Below, piece by piece: positions 1-8,472 of a DNA stretch of 64,000 nt (position 1 is the stretch's first letter; the number at the start of each line of letters is the position of its first letter). The notes beneath the pieces were generated by a model that was not told where the DNA came from, did not search any database, and was given only the letters and a program-made list of their open reading frames with translations. Made by a program: the position numbers and the translations under genes. This DNA is from Phycisphaeraceae bacterium (GTDB taxonomy: Bacteria > Planctomycetota > Phycisphaerae > Phycisphaerales > UBA1924), in the NCBI GenBank assembly GCA_019636695.1, contig JAHBXD010000003.1, forward strand, positions 186,001 to 250,000, in the 5' to 3' direction.

Positions 1-1
1 C

Positions 2-487
2 TCTGCTGATGCCCGGGAAGCATGGCAAACTCTCTGCGCTGACGCAGGTGCCAACGCCTTGGTGCTGGCTGCGCCTCGCATCATCCTTCGTCAGCCGTAT
101 GGCGCTTCGAGCGACGAGATCGACTCCTTCCGCTTCGAGGAGTTTGTACCTGAAGAACTCGGAAGCGCTGCCGCCCACGAACATTATCTCTGGGGCGGCG
201 GCTCGTTGGCGGTCGGTGCGCTCCTCGGAAACCGGTTCACCGATTCAGGGTGGGATATTGACCCCGAGGCGGGCGGCAGCGTCGGAGATCTGCCGGTGCA
301 TACCTGGAACCTCGGCGGTCAGGCGCAGGTCAAACCATGCGCTGAAGCCTGGTTGAGCGATCGCAGCACTACGCGGCTCGTCGCGTCGGGCCTTGTCCCC
401 GTCGCGAGCATCCGCGGGCGTGATGCCGTGCTCATCGGCACATTGCAGACACCGGGCGGAAAGCCGCCCAAGCCGGCATGGGTGTGA
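2..487 (+). CDS. TssC-like T6SS sheath protein, C-terminal part (5' truncated by window edge)
   Basis: The reading frame is open from the first bases of the window, so the start lies outside. The visible 161 residues resemble the C-terminal half of the TssC/VipB/ImpD contractile-sheath family (DUF877). They contain an APRIILRQPYG segment, then HEHYLWGGG, DLPVHTW, VKPCAEAWL and a closing DAVLIGTLQ segment, matching the block order of TssC. The complete tssC at 16496-17986 has the same blocks (VPRVLSRLPYG, GLPVHTF, MKCPTEIAI), so this is a diverged paralogue. It is on the opposite strand from the main T6SS cluster and about 15 kb away from it. I infer a second sheath-type subunit or part of another T6SS operon extending left of the window. 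Family membership is fairly secure; the specific role is not. Confidence 0.72.
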   Translation, partial: SADAREAWQTLCADAGANALVLAAPRIILRQPYGASSDEIDSFRFEEFVPEELGSAAAHEHYLWGGGSLAVGALLGNRFTDSGWDIDPEAGGSVGDLPVHTWNLGGQAQVKPCAEAWLSDRSTTRLVASGLVPVASIRGRDAVLIGTLQTPGGKPPKPAWV

Positions 488-500
488 TTCGATTCCACCA

Positions 501-926
501 TCAGCGAACAAACTTGGCAACCACGGTCTGCCCGCGCAGCAACTCCAGTTTGACATCAGAAACGCGAAACCGATCGACCTCACCCAATGCCTGCAAATAA
601 CGCTGCTCAAGATCCATCAATTCGGGCGGCCCGCCGCGGCGCGTACTGGCAAGATCGCCGAAGACCATCTCTCCCGGCCCATTGCTTCGTACCACACCGT
701 GAAAGTGATTCACGCCGCCGTATCCCCTGACTCGCCCACCGGCATACAATTCGAGCGTGACGCCCGGACCGAGAGAAACCGTGTCGCCGCGCAACTCCAT
801 CAGCCTCCAGGGCGCCCCATAGGTCATGTCGATCGGGGCAAGATGTGTCGGCCCCGTCTGGCAACCCGGAAGCACAAGAAGCCAGACGCCGACAAGCCCC
901 ATGACGATCGTTCGAGCATGCATCAT
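501..926 (-). CDS. META-domain lipoprotein (HslJ-like)
   Basis: 141 residues. The N-terminus is a lipoprotein signal peptide: a hydrophobic stretch ending in LVLPGC, so Cys22 would be lipidated and the protein tethered to a membrane. The rest matches the META domain found in HslJ-type proteins: an early W-x-L, then GRVRGYGGVNHFHG, then FGDLASTRRGGP and a LEQRYLQAL helix. META proteins are linked to envelope stress and drug tolerance, but their molecular function is poorly defined. The start has AAGGAG a few bases upstream of ATGATG. It lies just downstream of purL on the same strand with about 75 bp between, so co-transcription is possible. The domain call is strong; the role is unknown. Confidence 0.82.
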   Translation of the reverse strand: MMHARTIVMGLVGVWLLVLPGCQTGPTHLAPIDMTYGAPWRLMELRGDTVSLGPGVTLELYAGGRVRGYGGVNHFHGVVRSNGPGEMVFGDLASTRRGGPPELMDLEQRYLQALGEVDRFRVSDVKLELLRGQTVVAKFVR

Positions 927-1001
927 GCCATCTCCTTCACGCGATGCTGATCCATCGGTTCGCTCCCCATCTGTCGAAAACCATCACCATCTCCATCTCA
1001 A

Positions 1002-3965
1002 TCACCAGTCGAGCGGTCGTCGCCAGGTTTGGGCGAGGGCTTCGACATCAAGATCAACATCCGCCGCGCGCAGACGCCCCGAGGCATCTAACCGGCCGAT
1101 CACCGCCAGCGGTACACCCTGAAGCCGCTCCCGAACTGACTCAAGATCGCCCTCCGAGATTTCAAGCAGGTAGCGGCCGGGGGTCTCGGCAAACGCCGCG
1201 ACAAACGGATCGGCATGCACCGCCGCCAGTTCGATCTTCGCGCCGATCCGAGCCTTTGGCGCTGAGCCGCCGATCAGCATCTCGGCCACGGCGATCAGCA
1301 CGCCACCATCTGAAACATCGTGTGCGGCGACCACCAGCCCTGCCTGCATGCACGCATGCACCGCACGTGCTGCGACCGGCCCGGCGTTGAGATCGACGCG
1401 CGGGATCGAACGATCCGCTTCGGCGGTCAGTCCGATGGCCCGCTGAAGGTGCGAGCCGCCGAGGGCGACCTCGGTCTTCCCCACCAGTACCAGGATATTG
1501 CCTGGGGTCTTGGCGTCACTGGTCGGGCAGCCGGTTACGTCGGGCACGATGCCTATGCCGGTAATCAGCAGTGTCGGCGGGATTTCGATGGTACGTCCAT
1601 CTTCGGTGGTGAACTGGTTGTTCAGCGAATCCTTCCCGCTGACAAAGGGTGTGCGGTAGGCCTTGGCGCCGTCGTAGCAGCCCTCCGCCGCACGCACGAG
1701 CGATCCGAGGTTCTCCGGCTTGCGGCAGCTCGGCCAGCAGAAATTGTCCAGGATGGCGACCCGAGCGGGATCGGCCCCGACGCACACGAGATTGCGAACG
1801 CACTCGTCAATCGAAGCGAGCGCCATGAGATAAGAATCTCCGCCGATGGAGGGGTCTCCGAACCACGTGGCCAATCCGCACGCCACGGCAAGCCCGCGAC
1901 CAGACCCCGGCACGGGTTCGATCACCGCGCCGTCACCCGGACCTCGCCCCTCCGGCCCGACCAGCGGCTTGATAACCGTGTTCCCCTGCACCTCATGGTC
2001 ATACTGCCGCACAAGCCAATGCTTGCTGGAGATGTTCGGATGCGCAAGAAGCGACAACACCATGTCGCCGATAGAGGCACGCGGCATCGTCACGGGAGTG
2101 GGTACTGTGATTCTCGGCGCTTTCCAGACTGCTTCCCGCACGGGTGTTGGAATGCCCTCGTGCAGAAAATCCATGCTCAACCGCCCGACTTCGTGCCCGG
2201 CATAGCGAAGAACCAGTTCACGCTCCGGTGTGCCGAACCGGCCGAGCACCGCCATTTCGACACCCTCTTCGCTGCATATACGATGCATCGCATCAAGATT
2301 CTCTGAAGGCACGGCCAGCACCATGCGCTCCTGAGCCTCGCTGATCCAGATTTCGGTATAGGTCAGCCCATCGTATTTGAGTGGAGCCTGCTCGAGGTTG
2401 ACCTCGGCGCCGACGGCATGACCCATTTCGCCTACTGCCGACGAAAACCCCCCCGCGCCGCAATCGGTAATAGCGCGATACAAGGGAGAGCCCGTTTCAT
2501 CTCGCGCGCGCAAAATGGCATCAAGGACGCGCTTCTCTTCAATGGCGTTGCCGATCTGCACCGCGTGAGCAAACTCATCGGCGTGCGAATCGGTCAACTC
2601 AGCGCTGCTGAACGTCGCGCCGTGAATGCCGTCGCGACCGGTTCGGCCCCCGACGGCGACGATCAGATCGCCCGCCTCGGCCGCCCCGTGCGTCAGAGAC
2701 CTGGGCATCACGCCGATGCATCCGCAATACACAAGCGGGTTGCCGACATAGCGATCGTCAAAAAAGACCGCGCCGTTCACCGTCGGAATGCCCATCCGGT
2801 TGCCGTAGTCGCGAACCCCGGCCGTCACCTCGCGCAGCACCCTCGCCGGAGCAATGCACCCGCCGGGTACATCGGCGGATTCGGGCAAAGCGACGCAAAA
2901 GACATTGGTGTTGGCGATCGGCCGCGCCCCAAGCCCCGTGCCGATCACATCGCGTATGCACCCCCCCACCCCCGTCGCCGCGCCACCGTACGGTTCGAGG
3001 GCGGATGGGTGATTGTGCGTCTCGACCTTGATGCAAACGGCCGTCTCATCATCGAAAGCAATAATGCCGGCATTGTCCTTAAAGACGCTCAGCGTCCAAT
3101 CCACGCCTTCGGCGATCAGTTCATGCGTCGCCGCCGCGACGGTGCTCTTGAGCAGATTCTCGATCGTGATCGAGCCGTCAGGCTTCACCGTATGACCGGG
3201 GCGCCCTTGCCAACGGATCACGTCTTCGCCTTCGCCGCGATACGTGACCCGGCTCTTGAGCGTCTTGTGCACGCAATGTTCAGACCAGGTTTGCGCGAGC
3301 GTCTCAAGCTCGATGTCCGTCGGGTCGCGCCCTCGGCGCGCAAACTCGGCCTGAATCGACCGCATCTCTTCATCACTCAGAAAGAGGTGGCCTTCACGGC
3401 TGAGCCGGTTCAGCCCTTCGTTATCAAGTTCCAGAATCGGCACTGACCGCGGCCGAAACTCCGCCGGCGCGCCCTGCGGCAGTCGTTCCGGCAGAAATGG
3501 CCGCGTATGAATGCCGTGCACCACAGGGTTGGCAAGCACCCGTCGCGCAAGCCTTTCGGCCTCCTGCATCCCAAGTCCCCGCAAGTCATACCGCCACCCC
3601 GTGGAAACCTCGACCCGCACGCCGACCAGCGCAAAGACTGCCTCGCGCACGCTCTGGGCCGCGGGGTCCATCACCCCGGGCAGCGGATGCACCTCGACCA
3701 CTGTCGTCTCGGGCGCTGCAGAATCCGAGCCGACAAGCGAACGCTCGGACACCGGATCCGTCAAGAGCGCCTGCCGCACTCGATCGAGATCCTCCTCATC
3801 AAGCGGTCCCTGAATCAGATATACCCGCGCTGTGCTGCACCCGGCCAGTGCAAACCCGATCGCCCGAGCATCGTGCTCGACCCGCCGTGCCCGCGGATCC
3901 TGCTGCCCTGGCGCAGGCGAGACCTCGATGCGATGTACCCGTATGGCCGGAAGGGTGGCGCTCAT
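1002..3965 (-). CDS. purL: Phosphoribosylformylglycinamidine synthase, PurS-PurL fusion
   Basis: 987 residues. This is the ATP-dependent FGAM synthase of purine biosynthesis (FGAR plus glutamine-derived ammonia to FGAM). Residues about 1-170 form two PurS-like ferredoxin folds. A linker follows, then the PurL core begins near WSEHCVHKTLKSRV. Characteristic segments are the KVETHNHPSALEPYGGAATG metal/ATP site, DNAGIIAF, and in the second half VSGKDSLNN and AHDVSDGGV. There is no class-I glutaminase (PurQ) domain at the C-terminus, so ammonia must come from a separate PurQ. Canonical bacterial PurL is about 740 aa without PurS and the E. coli form is about 1300 aa with PurS and PurQ, so this is an intermediate architecture. 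The ATG start has no strong Shine-Dalgarno. The upstream acyl-CoA dehydrogenase gene is insulated by a strong terminator. Confidence 0.95.
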   Translation of the reverse strand: MSATLPAIRVHRIEVSPAPGQQDPRARRVEHDARAIGFALAGCSTARVYLIQGPLDEEDLDRVRQALLTDPVSERSLVGSDSAAPETTVVEVHPLPGVMDPAAQSVREAVFALVGVRVEVSTGWRYDLRGLGMQEAERLARRVLANPVVHGIHTRPFLPERLPQGAPAEFRPRSVPILELDNEGLNRLSREGHLFLSDEEMRSIQAEFARRGRDPTDIELETLAQTWSEHCVHKTLKSRVTYRGEGEDVIRWQGRPGHTVKPDGSITIENLLKSTVAAATHELIAEGVDWTLSVFKDNAGIIAFDDETAVCIKVETHNHPSALEPYGGAATGVGGCIRDVIGTGLGARPIANTNVFCVALPESADVPGGCIAPARVLREVTAGVRDYGNRMGIPTVNGAVFFDDRYVGNPLVYCGCIGVMPRSLTHGAAEAGDLIVAVGGRTGRDGIHGATFSSAELTDSHADEFAHAVQIGNAIEEKRVLDAILRARDETGSPLYRAITDCGAGGFSSAVGEMGHAVGAEVNLEQAPLKYDGLTYTEIWISEAQERMVLAVPSENLDAMHRICSEEGVEMAVLGRFGTPERELVLRYAGHEVGRLSMDFLHEGIPTPVREAVWKAPRITVPTPVTMPRASIGDMVLSLLAHPNISSKHWLVRQYDHEVQGNTVIKPLVGPEGRGPGDGAVIEPVPGSGRGLAVACGLATWFGDPSIGGDSYLMALASIDECVRNLVCVGADPARVAILDNFCWPSCRKPENLGSLVRAAEGCYDGAKAYRTPFVSGKDSLNNQFTTEDGRTIEIPPTLLITGIGIVPDVTGCPTSDAKTPGNILVLVGKTEVALGGSHLQRAIGLTAEADRSIPRVDLNAGPVAARAVHACMQAGLVVAAHDVSDGGVLIAVAEMLIGGSAPKARIGAKIELAAVHADPFVAAFAETPGRYLLEISEGDLESVRERLQGVPLAVIGRLDASGRLRAADVDLDVEALAQTWRRPLDW

Positions 3966-4022
3966 GGTCGATGGTAGATCCGTATAGCGCCTCCGAGTGC
4001 GAGATGCCGTAGATCAAAACAA

Positions 4023-4050
4023 CGCCGCCCCGGTTGGTCCCGGGGCGGCG
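4023..4050 (-). terminator. Intrinsic terminator after the acyl-CoA dehydrogenase gene
   Basis: Perfect 11-bp GC-rich inverted repeat (CGCCGCCCCGG / CCGGGGCGGCG) with a 6-nt loop. Read on the - strand it is followed by TTGTTTTGAT. It lies 27 bp after the stop codon of the acyl-CoA dehydrogenase gene and before the purL start, which is where a rho-independent terminator is expected. Confidence 0.85.
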
Positions 4051-4076
4051 AAAGAAAATCGACATGACACGCACGA

Positions 4077-6062
4077 TCAAGCCCGACCGGCCTGCTGCGG
4101 CTCTTCCTTGTGCTTGTCGCCCGGGAACTGCTTGATGCCGCCCTGCTTGGGCTTGCGACCTGTTCCCATGGCGTTGGGCGAACGCTCGGGAATGATGAAA
4201 AGATCGTTCGGCAGGGTCTCGGTGTACTTGAGCGCCGCATCGGCCGCGGCAAGCATGCTGTCATCGGCGTTCTGATACAACTCGGCCAGGCGCTGGGCAA
4301 TCTCCAGTTCGGCGATGGCGAAGAAGTGCTCCGCCGCGGTGCGATCTCGCTCGAACTCGGCGGCATCCTGGCCGTTGAGCCGCAGTTGCCGATCGAGCTT
4401 GCTCAACGTGCAGGCATAAGCGTGAATGTAGAGCGCGATGTCGCCGATCCGCGCCTGCACACACTGACGATCAAGGATTTTTTCCTCGAAACGCTTGGAC
4501 TGAATCTTGAACTGGTGACTCAGCTCTCGCACCAGCCGGGCAAGACGATCCGCGTGCGGGCGTAAACGGGCATCGACTTTGGTGATGCGGGGCATGCGCC
4601 TGCGCACATGGAAATAGACTTCAAGGCCGAGCGGCATCGCCGCACGCATCATCCGCAGGTTGAGCATGTTCCTGACGATGCGGCCGATGTTGCCGAAGGC
4701 GCTCTGCTCCTTATCCCAGCCGACGGCCTCCTTGATCGGCAGCATGTATTCCGCCAACTGCTTCCCGCCGTAACCGAAAATGAAGCGCTGCATGACCTCG
4801 TTTGCGCCTTCGACAATGAGATTGATGCGCGAATCGCGGAAGATCCGCTCGATCTCATTCTCGGACATATAGCTTTCGCCGCCCATGATCTGTACGGCGT
4901 CATTGACGGCCTGCCACCCCATCTCTGAGCAGAAAACCTTGCAGATCGCCGTTTCGACCATGATGTCCTCGTCCTTACGGTCAAGGAACCCGGTCGTGGC
5001 ATAGAGCACCGCATCCATCGCATAAACAAGGGCGCTCATATGGGCGATGCGCTTGCGCATCAGTTCAAACTCGGCCAGGGGCCGCTGAAACTGGTAGCGC
5101 GTCTGACTCCACTTGATCGCCTGGTCCATGGCCCGCCGCGCGCCGCCCAGCATGCCGGCGCTCAGCGTGCACCGACCGTAATTCAGGCACGACAGCGCGA
5201 CATTCAGCCCTTTCCCTTCTTTATGCAGCACGTTGGCCTTGGGCACACGAACGTTGTTGAAGCGAATGCGCGCCTGCCACGTCCCGCGAATGCCGCACTT
5301 GGACCGATTCTTCTGGTAAATGTCCACGCCTTCCATGTCGGGCGTGCAGACCAGCGCCGTCACACGCTCATCGCCGTCAGACATTTTCTGCTTGGCCATC
5401 ACCGTAAAAATCGCGCTGATCGCCCCGCTCGTGGCCCACTTCTTTTCCCCATTGAGAATGAAGAACTCACCGTCCTCACTCTTCTCGCAACGCGTCTCCT
5501 GGCCGCCCGCATCGCACCCGACGTTCGGCTCTGAAAGACAAAAAGCACTCAGCCAGTCTGTCGCCAAGTGCGGCAGCCACCGCTGCTTCTGTTCGTCCGT
5601 CCCGAAAAGCAAGATCGCCTTGCACCCGATCGACTGGTGGGCCGACACCAGCACCGCCGTGCTGCCGCAATACCGACCGATCATCTCGAGCACGCGGTTG
5701 TAACTGGTGATCCCCATCCCCAGCCCGCCGTGCTCCTTCGAAATGGTCATTCCAAGAACCCCGAGCTTGAACAGCCGGTCCACGACCCACCTAGGAATTT
5801 CCTGGTTCTGGTCGATCTCCGTCGCGGGGTGCTCATTACGGAGGTAGTCCTCCACTTCTGCCAGCAACTGGTCGCAGCGAGCCGTTTCCTCCGCACTGAC
5901 CGCTTCGGGATAGGGAAACAGCAGGTCTTCACGCACCCGCCCCCAGAAGTAATTTTTCACGATCCCCATGGAGTTCGGCTCAGGCCCGAGCAATTTCTCG
6001 GCTTCGGCCAACTCGGCCCGGTCGCGCTCCGAAATCCCCTTCATCGTTTTCAGGTCGGCCAT
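4077..6062 (-). CDS. Acyl-CoA dehydrogenase, long (VLCAD/ACAD9-like) form
   Basis: 661 residues from the ATG at 6062, which I prefer because GGAG lies 9 nt upstream; an upstream in-frame ATG at 6107 would add 15 residues. FAD-dependent enzymes of this family make the alpha-beta double bond in the first step of beta-oxidation. The core shows FCLSEPNVGCDAGG, LNGEKKWATSG (flavin/substrate segment) and VEGANEVMQRF, whose Glu is at the position of the catalytic base. An extra C-terminal helical region of about 200 residues beyond the usual 380-aa core resembles the VLCAD/ACAD9 group, which acts on long chains. The enoyl-CoA hydratase upstream on the same strand, and the thiolase nearby, support a beta-oxidation role. 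The exact substrate cannot be read from the sequence. Confidence 0.9.
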   Translation of the reverse strand: MADLKTMKGISERDRAELAEAEKLLGPEPNSMGIVKNYFWGRVREDLLFPYPEAVSAEETARCDQLLAEVEDYLRNEHPATEIDQNQEIPRWVVDRLFKLGVLGMTISKEHGGLGMGITSYNRVLEMIGRYCGSTAVLVSAHQSIGCKAILLFGTDEQKQRWLPHLATDWLSAFCLSEPNVGCDAGGQETRCEKSEDGEFFILNGEKKWATSGAISAIFTVMAKQKMSDGDERVTALVCTPDMEGVDIYQKNRSKCGIRGTWQARIRFNNVRVPKANVLHKEGKGLNVALSCLNYGRCTLSAGMLGGARRAMDQAIKWSQTRYQFQRPLAEFELMRKRIAHMSALVYAMDAVLYATTGFLDRKDEDIMVETAICKVFCSEMGWQAVNDAVQIMGGESYMSENEIERIFRDSRINLIVEGANEVMQRFIFGYGGKQLAEYMLPIKEAVGWDKEQSAFGNIGRIVRNMLNLRMMRAAMPLGLEVYFHVRRRMPRITKVDARLRPHADRLARLVRELSHQFKIQSKRFEEKILDRQCVQARIGDIALYIHAYACTLSKLDRQLRLNGQDAAEFERDRTAAEHFFAIAELEIAQRLAELYQNADDSMLAAADAALKYTETLPNDLFIIPERSPNAMGTGRKPKQGGIKQFPGDKHKEEPQQAGRA

Positions 6063-6158
6063 GGGCGAACACTCCAAACGGCCCCGGAGGGCATGCTCAA
6101 GACGCATCCATCACGACATCACCGAAGTGTATTGGGGGGAACTCTCAAAACCGAATTT

Positions 6159-6183
6159 GAACCACAAGGGAAACCCCTGGTTC
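6159..6183 (-). terminator. Putative terminator hairpin after the enoyl-CoA hydratase gene
   Basis: GAACCA and TGGTTC flank an inner GGG/CCC pairing with a short AAAC loop. Read on the - strand the hairpin is followed by CAAATTCGGTTTTG, which is moderately T-rich. It lies about 50 bp after the stop of the crotonase gene and before the acyl-CoA dehydrogenase start. It is weaker than the hairpin at 4023, so read-through is possible. Confidence 0.5.
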
Positions 6184-6233
6184 CGCCCGCCCCTCGACAT
6201 CCGGCGTACTTCGCTTCGGCCACGCTATCGGCT

Positions 6234-7133
6234 TCACCGCGCCGCCGATTTGCTCAGGAACGCCTCGATCGCCGCCTTGCCCGCCGGTGCGTTCCGTAGG
6301 CGCACCAAGCTGTCCCGCTCCGCCTGCAATGCGGCCTTCCACCCACGCGTCAACCCCACCTCGATCGCACCCAACACGCTCTCGGCAGGCTCTGATCCAC
6401 CAAGTTCACGCCTGACTTCATCCAGCGCCCAGAGCGTGCGGCTGGCGACCGCGGCGCGCCCAATCCAGCGAGAAGGCGCCCCATCGCGCCGAGCTGACCC
6501 CGTTCCCGCCTTGACGATCCACTGCTTGGCCGTCGGCAGCAACGCCTCAGCCGTAGGGGCAACTTCGTCAAACATCCCCGCCGAGCATGCCTCATCAAAC
6601 GTCATCGGGGTTCCCCGAACCGTGCGGCGGATCGCCTCGGCCGCATCCATCCGCGCGGGGAGGAGATTGGTCCCCCCCCATCCCGGACATATCGACAGCC
6701 CGGCCTCGGGCAGTCCGACCGGATAGGGTTTTCCCGAGGCCGAGGGTGCCGCGACCAGACCATCGCAATGCATGGCGATCTCGAGCCCCCCCCCGAGGGC
6801 CGCACCGTTGATCGCGGCAACCGTGGGAAAGGGCAACGCAGCGAACAGCCCGAAGACATTCGAACCGAACTCAAGGTACCGATGCAGGGAAGCATCATCG
6901 AATCCGGCGATCGCCTTGAGATCAGCGCCGGCGACAAAGACGCGTGCGTTTGCCGAAGCAAGCACGAGGCCGCGAAGGTCTCGGGGCAAAGCACGCACCG
7001 TTCGGTCAATTTGCAACATCAGCGGATGATCGAGCACGACCACCGGCCGGCCGGGTTGATCAAGCCAGAGCACGCCGACGCCGGCAAATGCGCCTGATGC
7101 GTCTTGTTCAAATCGAAGCGGAACATCGGCCAT
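6234..7133 (-). CDS. Enoyl-CoA hydratase/isomerase family protein
   Basis: 299 residues. The ATG at 7133 is chosen because AGGAG sits 7 nt upstream; a TTG two codons earlier is less likely. Crotonase-fold hallmarks are present: VFVAGADLKAI (first oxyanion-hole segment), NGAALGGGLEIAMHCD (second oxyanion segment with the first catalytic Glu) and GLPEAGLSICPGWGGT (second catalytic Glu). Both glutamates are kept, so hydration of trans-2-enoyl-CoA is expected. Overall it resembles the hydratase part of FadB/FadJ multifunctional proteins, without their dehydrogenase half. It is on the same strand as, and upstream of, the acyl-CoA dehydrogenase. The gene contains runs of eight and nine cytosines on the + strand (6672-6679 and 6786-6794), both encoding glycines. 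Confidence 0.9.
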   Translation of the reverse strand: MADVPLRFEQDASGAFAGVGVLWLDQPGRPVVVLDHPLMLQIDRTVRALPRDLRGLVLASANARVFVAGADLKAIAGFDDASLHRYLEFGSNVFGLFAALPFPTVAAINGAALGGGLEIAMHCDGLVAAPSASGKPYPVGLPEAGLSICPGWGGTNLLPARMDAAEAIRRTVRGTPMTFDEACSAGMFDEVAPTAEALLPTAKQWIVKAGTGSARRDGAPSRWIGRAAVASRTLWALDEVRRELGGSEPAESVLGAIEVGLTRGWKAALQAERDSLVRLRNAPAGKAAIEAFLSKSAAR

Positions 7134-7186
7134 TGTCAAGCTCCTGCGTGCGGAGCGAGTATACCCGGCGCGCCGTCATCATGCGA

Positions 7187-8374
7187 TCATCCCGCCTCGG
7201 ACGATGCGCCCTCGGGGGCATCAATGCGCACTCTCGGCAGCGAGCCGGGAAACTGCCGGCTCAGGAATCCGATCATGTGTTCACGCACAGCGCATCGCAG
7301 GTCAAAGGCTTTGCCCGCATCGGCCGCGCTGACCAACGCCCGAAGCTCGACCGTGCGTTCACGAAGATCGGTCACCTGCAATCCGCAGACTCGCCTGTCC
7401 CACTTTTCATGCTGTGCAACAAACGCCAGCAACTCCTGACGCACTGCTTCGACCGGAACAGTGTAATCCACATATATGAATGCCGTACCAAGAATTTGCG
7501 AATTTCGTCGCGTCCAGTTGGTGAACGGCCGCTCGATAATCGTGCTGAACGGCACGATCAGACGACGATCATCCCATATTTTCACTACCACATAGGTGCT
7601 CGTGATCTCTTCCACTCGCCCCCACTCCCCTTCGATCACGACCACGTCATCAAGGCAGATCGGCTGGGTCAGGGCGATCTGAAGCCCGGCAAGAAAATTC
7701 CCGATCGTCCGCTGCGCCGCCAGACCGACAATCAATCCGGCAAGGCCCGCCGAGGCGAGAATACTCGTGCCCAGGTGCCGAATCGATTCAAACGTCATCA
7801 GCCCGATCGATACCCCGATGATCCAGATCACCGCGTTCACGATCCGCGTGATCACACCGATCTGCGTGTGCACGCGACGCGCCTGAAGGTTGTCAGACAC
7901 GCTCACGTCATACCGACGGAGCATCACTCCGACCCCGAAGCGCACCAGGCGCGTAAGCGTCCAGGTCAGCGTCGCAATCACTCCCAACACCGCCGTATGC
8001 ACAAGACCCACCTGCACGTTCTCAAGCCCGCGTAAGCCATCGCTGAAGTGCTGCGCCCGCAGCACACCCAGCGCTGCGACAATCGGCAGCAGCCACTGCA
8101 TCGGCCGGCCGAGCGCCGTCACCAGCGATTCATCCAACTCGTTCGTCGTCCGCCTGGCGACCCTGCGCAGCACCGCGAACAGAACATGATGTACCGCCAG
8201 CGCGATCATCACCGCCAACGCCACCGATACCGAGGCGATCACCACCTGCGGCCATCCCTCGACAAGATCGCTCCACCTCATCGGCCCCGCCGATTCGTCT
8301 GCGCCTGAAGTCGCCGTGCGCACACCTTCAGCCCCTGACTCGAACAACACCGCCTGCTCATGCTCAGCTTGCAT
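7187..8374 (-). CDS. Mechanosensitive ion channel, MscS family
   Basis: 395 residues. About five hydrophobic segments precede the conserved MscS pore and beta domain: ASAGLAGLIVGLAAQ (pore-lining TM3), then a beta domain with DDVVVIEGEWGRVEEI, the segment preceding PFTNWTRRN, and a C-terminal alpha/beta domain. Such channels sit in the inner membrane and open when tension rises on osmotic downshift, releasing small solutes. The 395-aa length is between minimal MscS (286 aa) and the large MscK type; the extra residues are N-terminal membrane helices. No clear Shine-Dalgarno precedes the ATG at 8374, so a start a little further inside is possible. It is transcribed divergently from the thiolase. 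The 98-bp gap between them should hold both promoters, but I could not identify a convincing pair. Confidence 0.92.
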   Translation of the reverse strand: MQAEHEQAVLFESGAEGVRTATSGADESAGPMRWSDLVEGWPQVVIASVSVALAVMIALAVHHVLFAVLRRVARRTTNELDESLVTALGRPMQWLLPIVAALGVLRAQHFSDGLRGLENVQVGLVHTAVLGVIATLTWTLTRLVRFGVGVMLRRYDVSVSDNLQARRVHTQIGVITRIVNAVIWIIGVSIGLMTFESIRHLGTSILASAGLAGLIVGLAAQRTIGNFLAGLQIALTQPICLDDVVVIEGEWGRVEEITSTYVVVKIWDDRRLIVPFSTIIERPFTNWTRRNSQILGTAFIYVDYTVPVEAVRQELLAFVAQHEKWDRRVCGLQVTDLRERTVELRALVSAADAGKAFDLRCAVREHMIGFLSRQFPGSLPRVRIDAPEGASSEAG

Positions 8375-8472
8375 ATGGCATGCTAGAGCCGTCGTGCGGC
8401 CCGTCCACCGGTTTGGGGCCTAAAGTGTGCGTGCTTTCAACCCGTCCGATCCGTTCCACGGAGGCCCGTGCC

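Noticed and set aside
6167..6178. Recurring AGGGAAACCCCT motif at about 6167, 49085 and 55917, considered as a shared regulatory site.
   Set aside because: The copies at 49085 and 55917 are inside coding regions and encode GFP-type tripeptides; only the first is intergenic, where it is part of a terminator stem.
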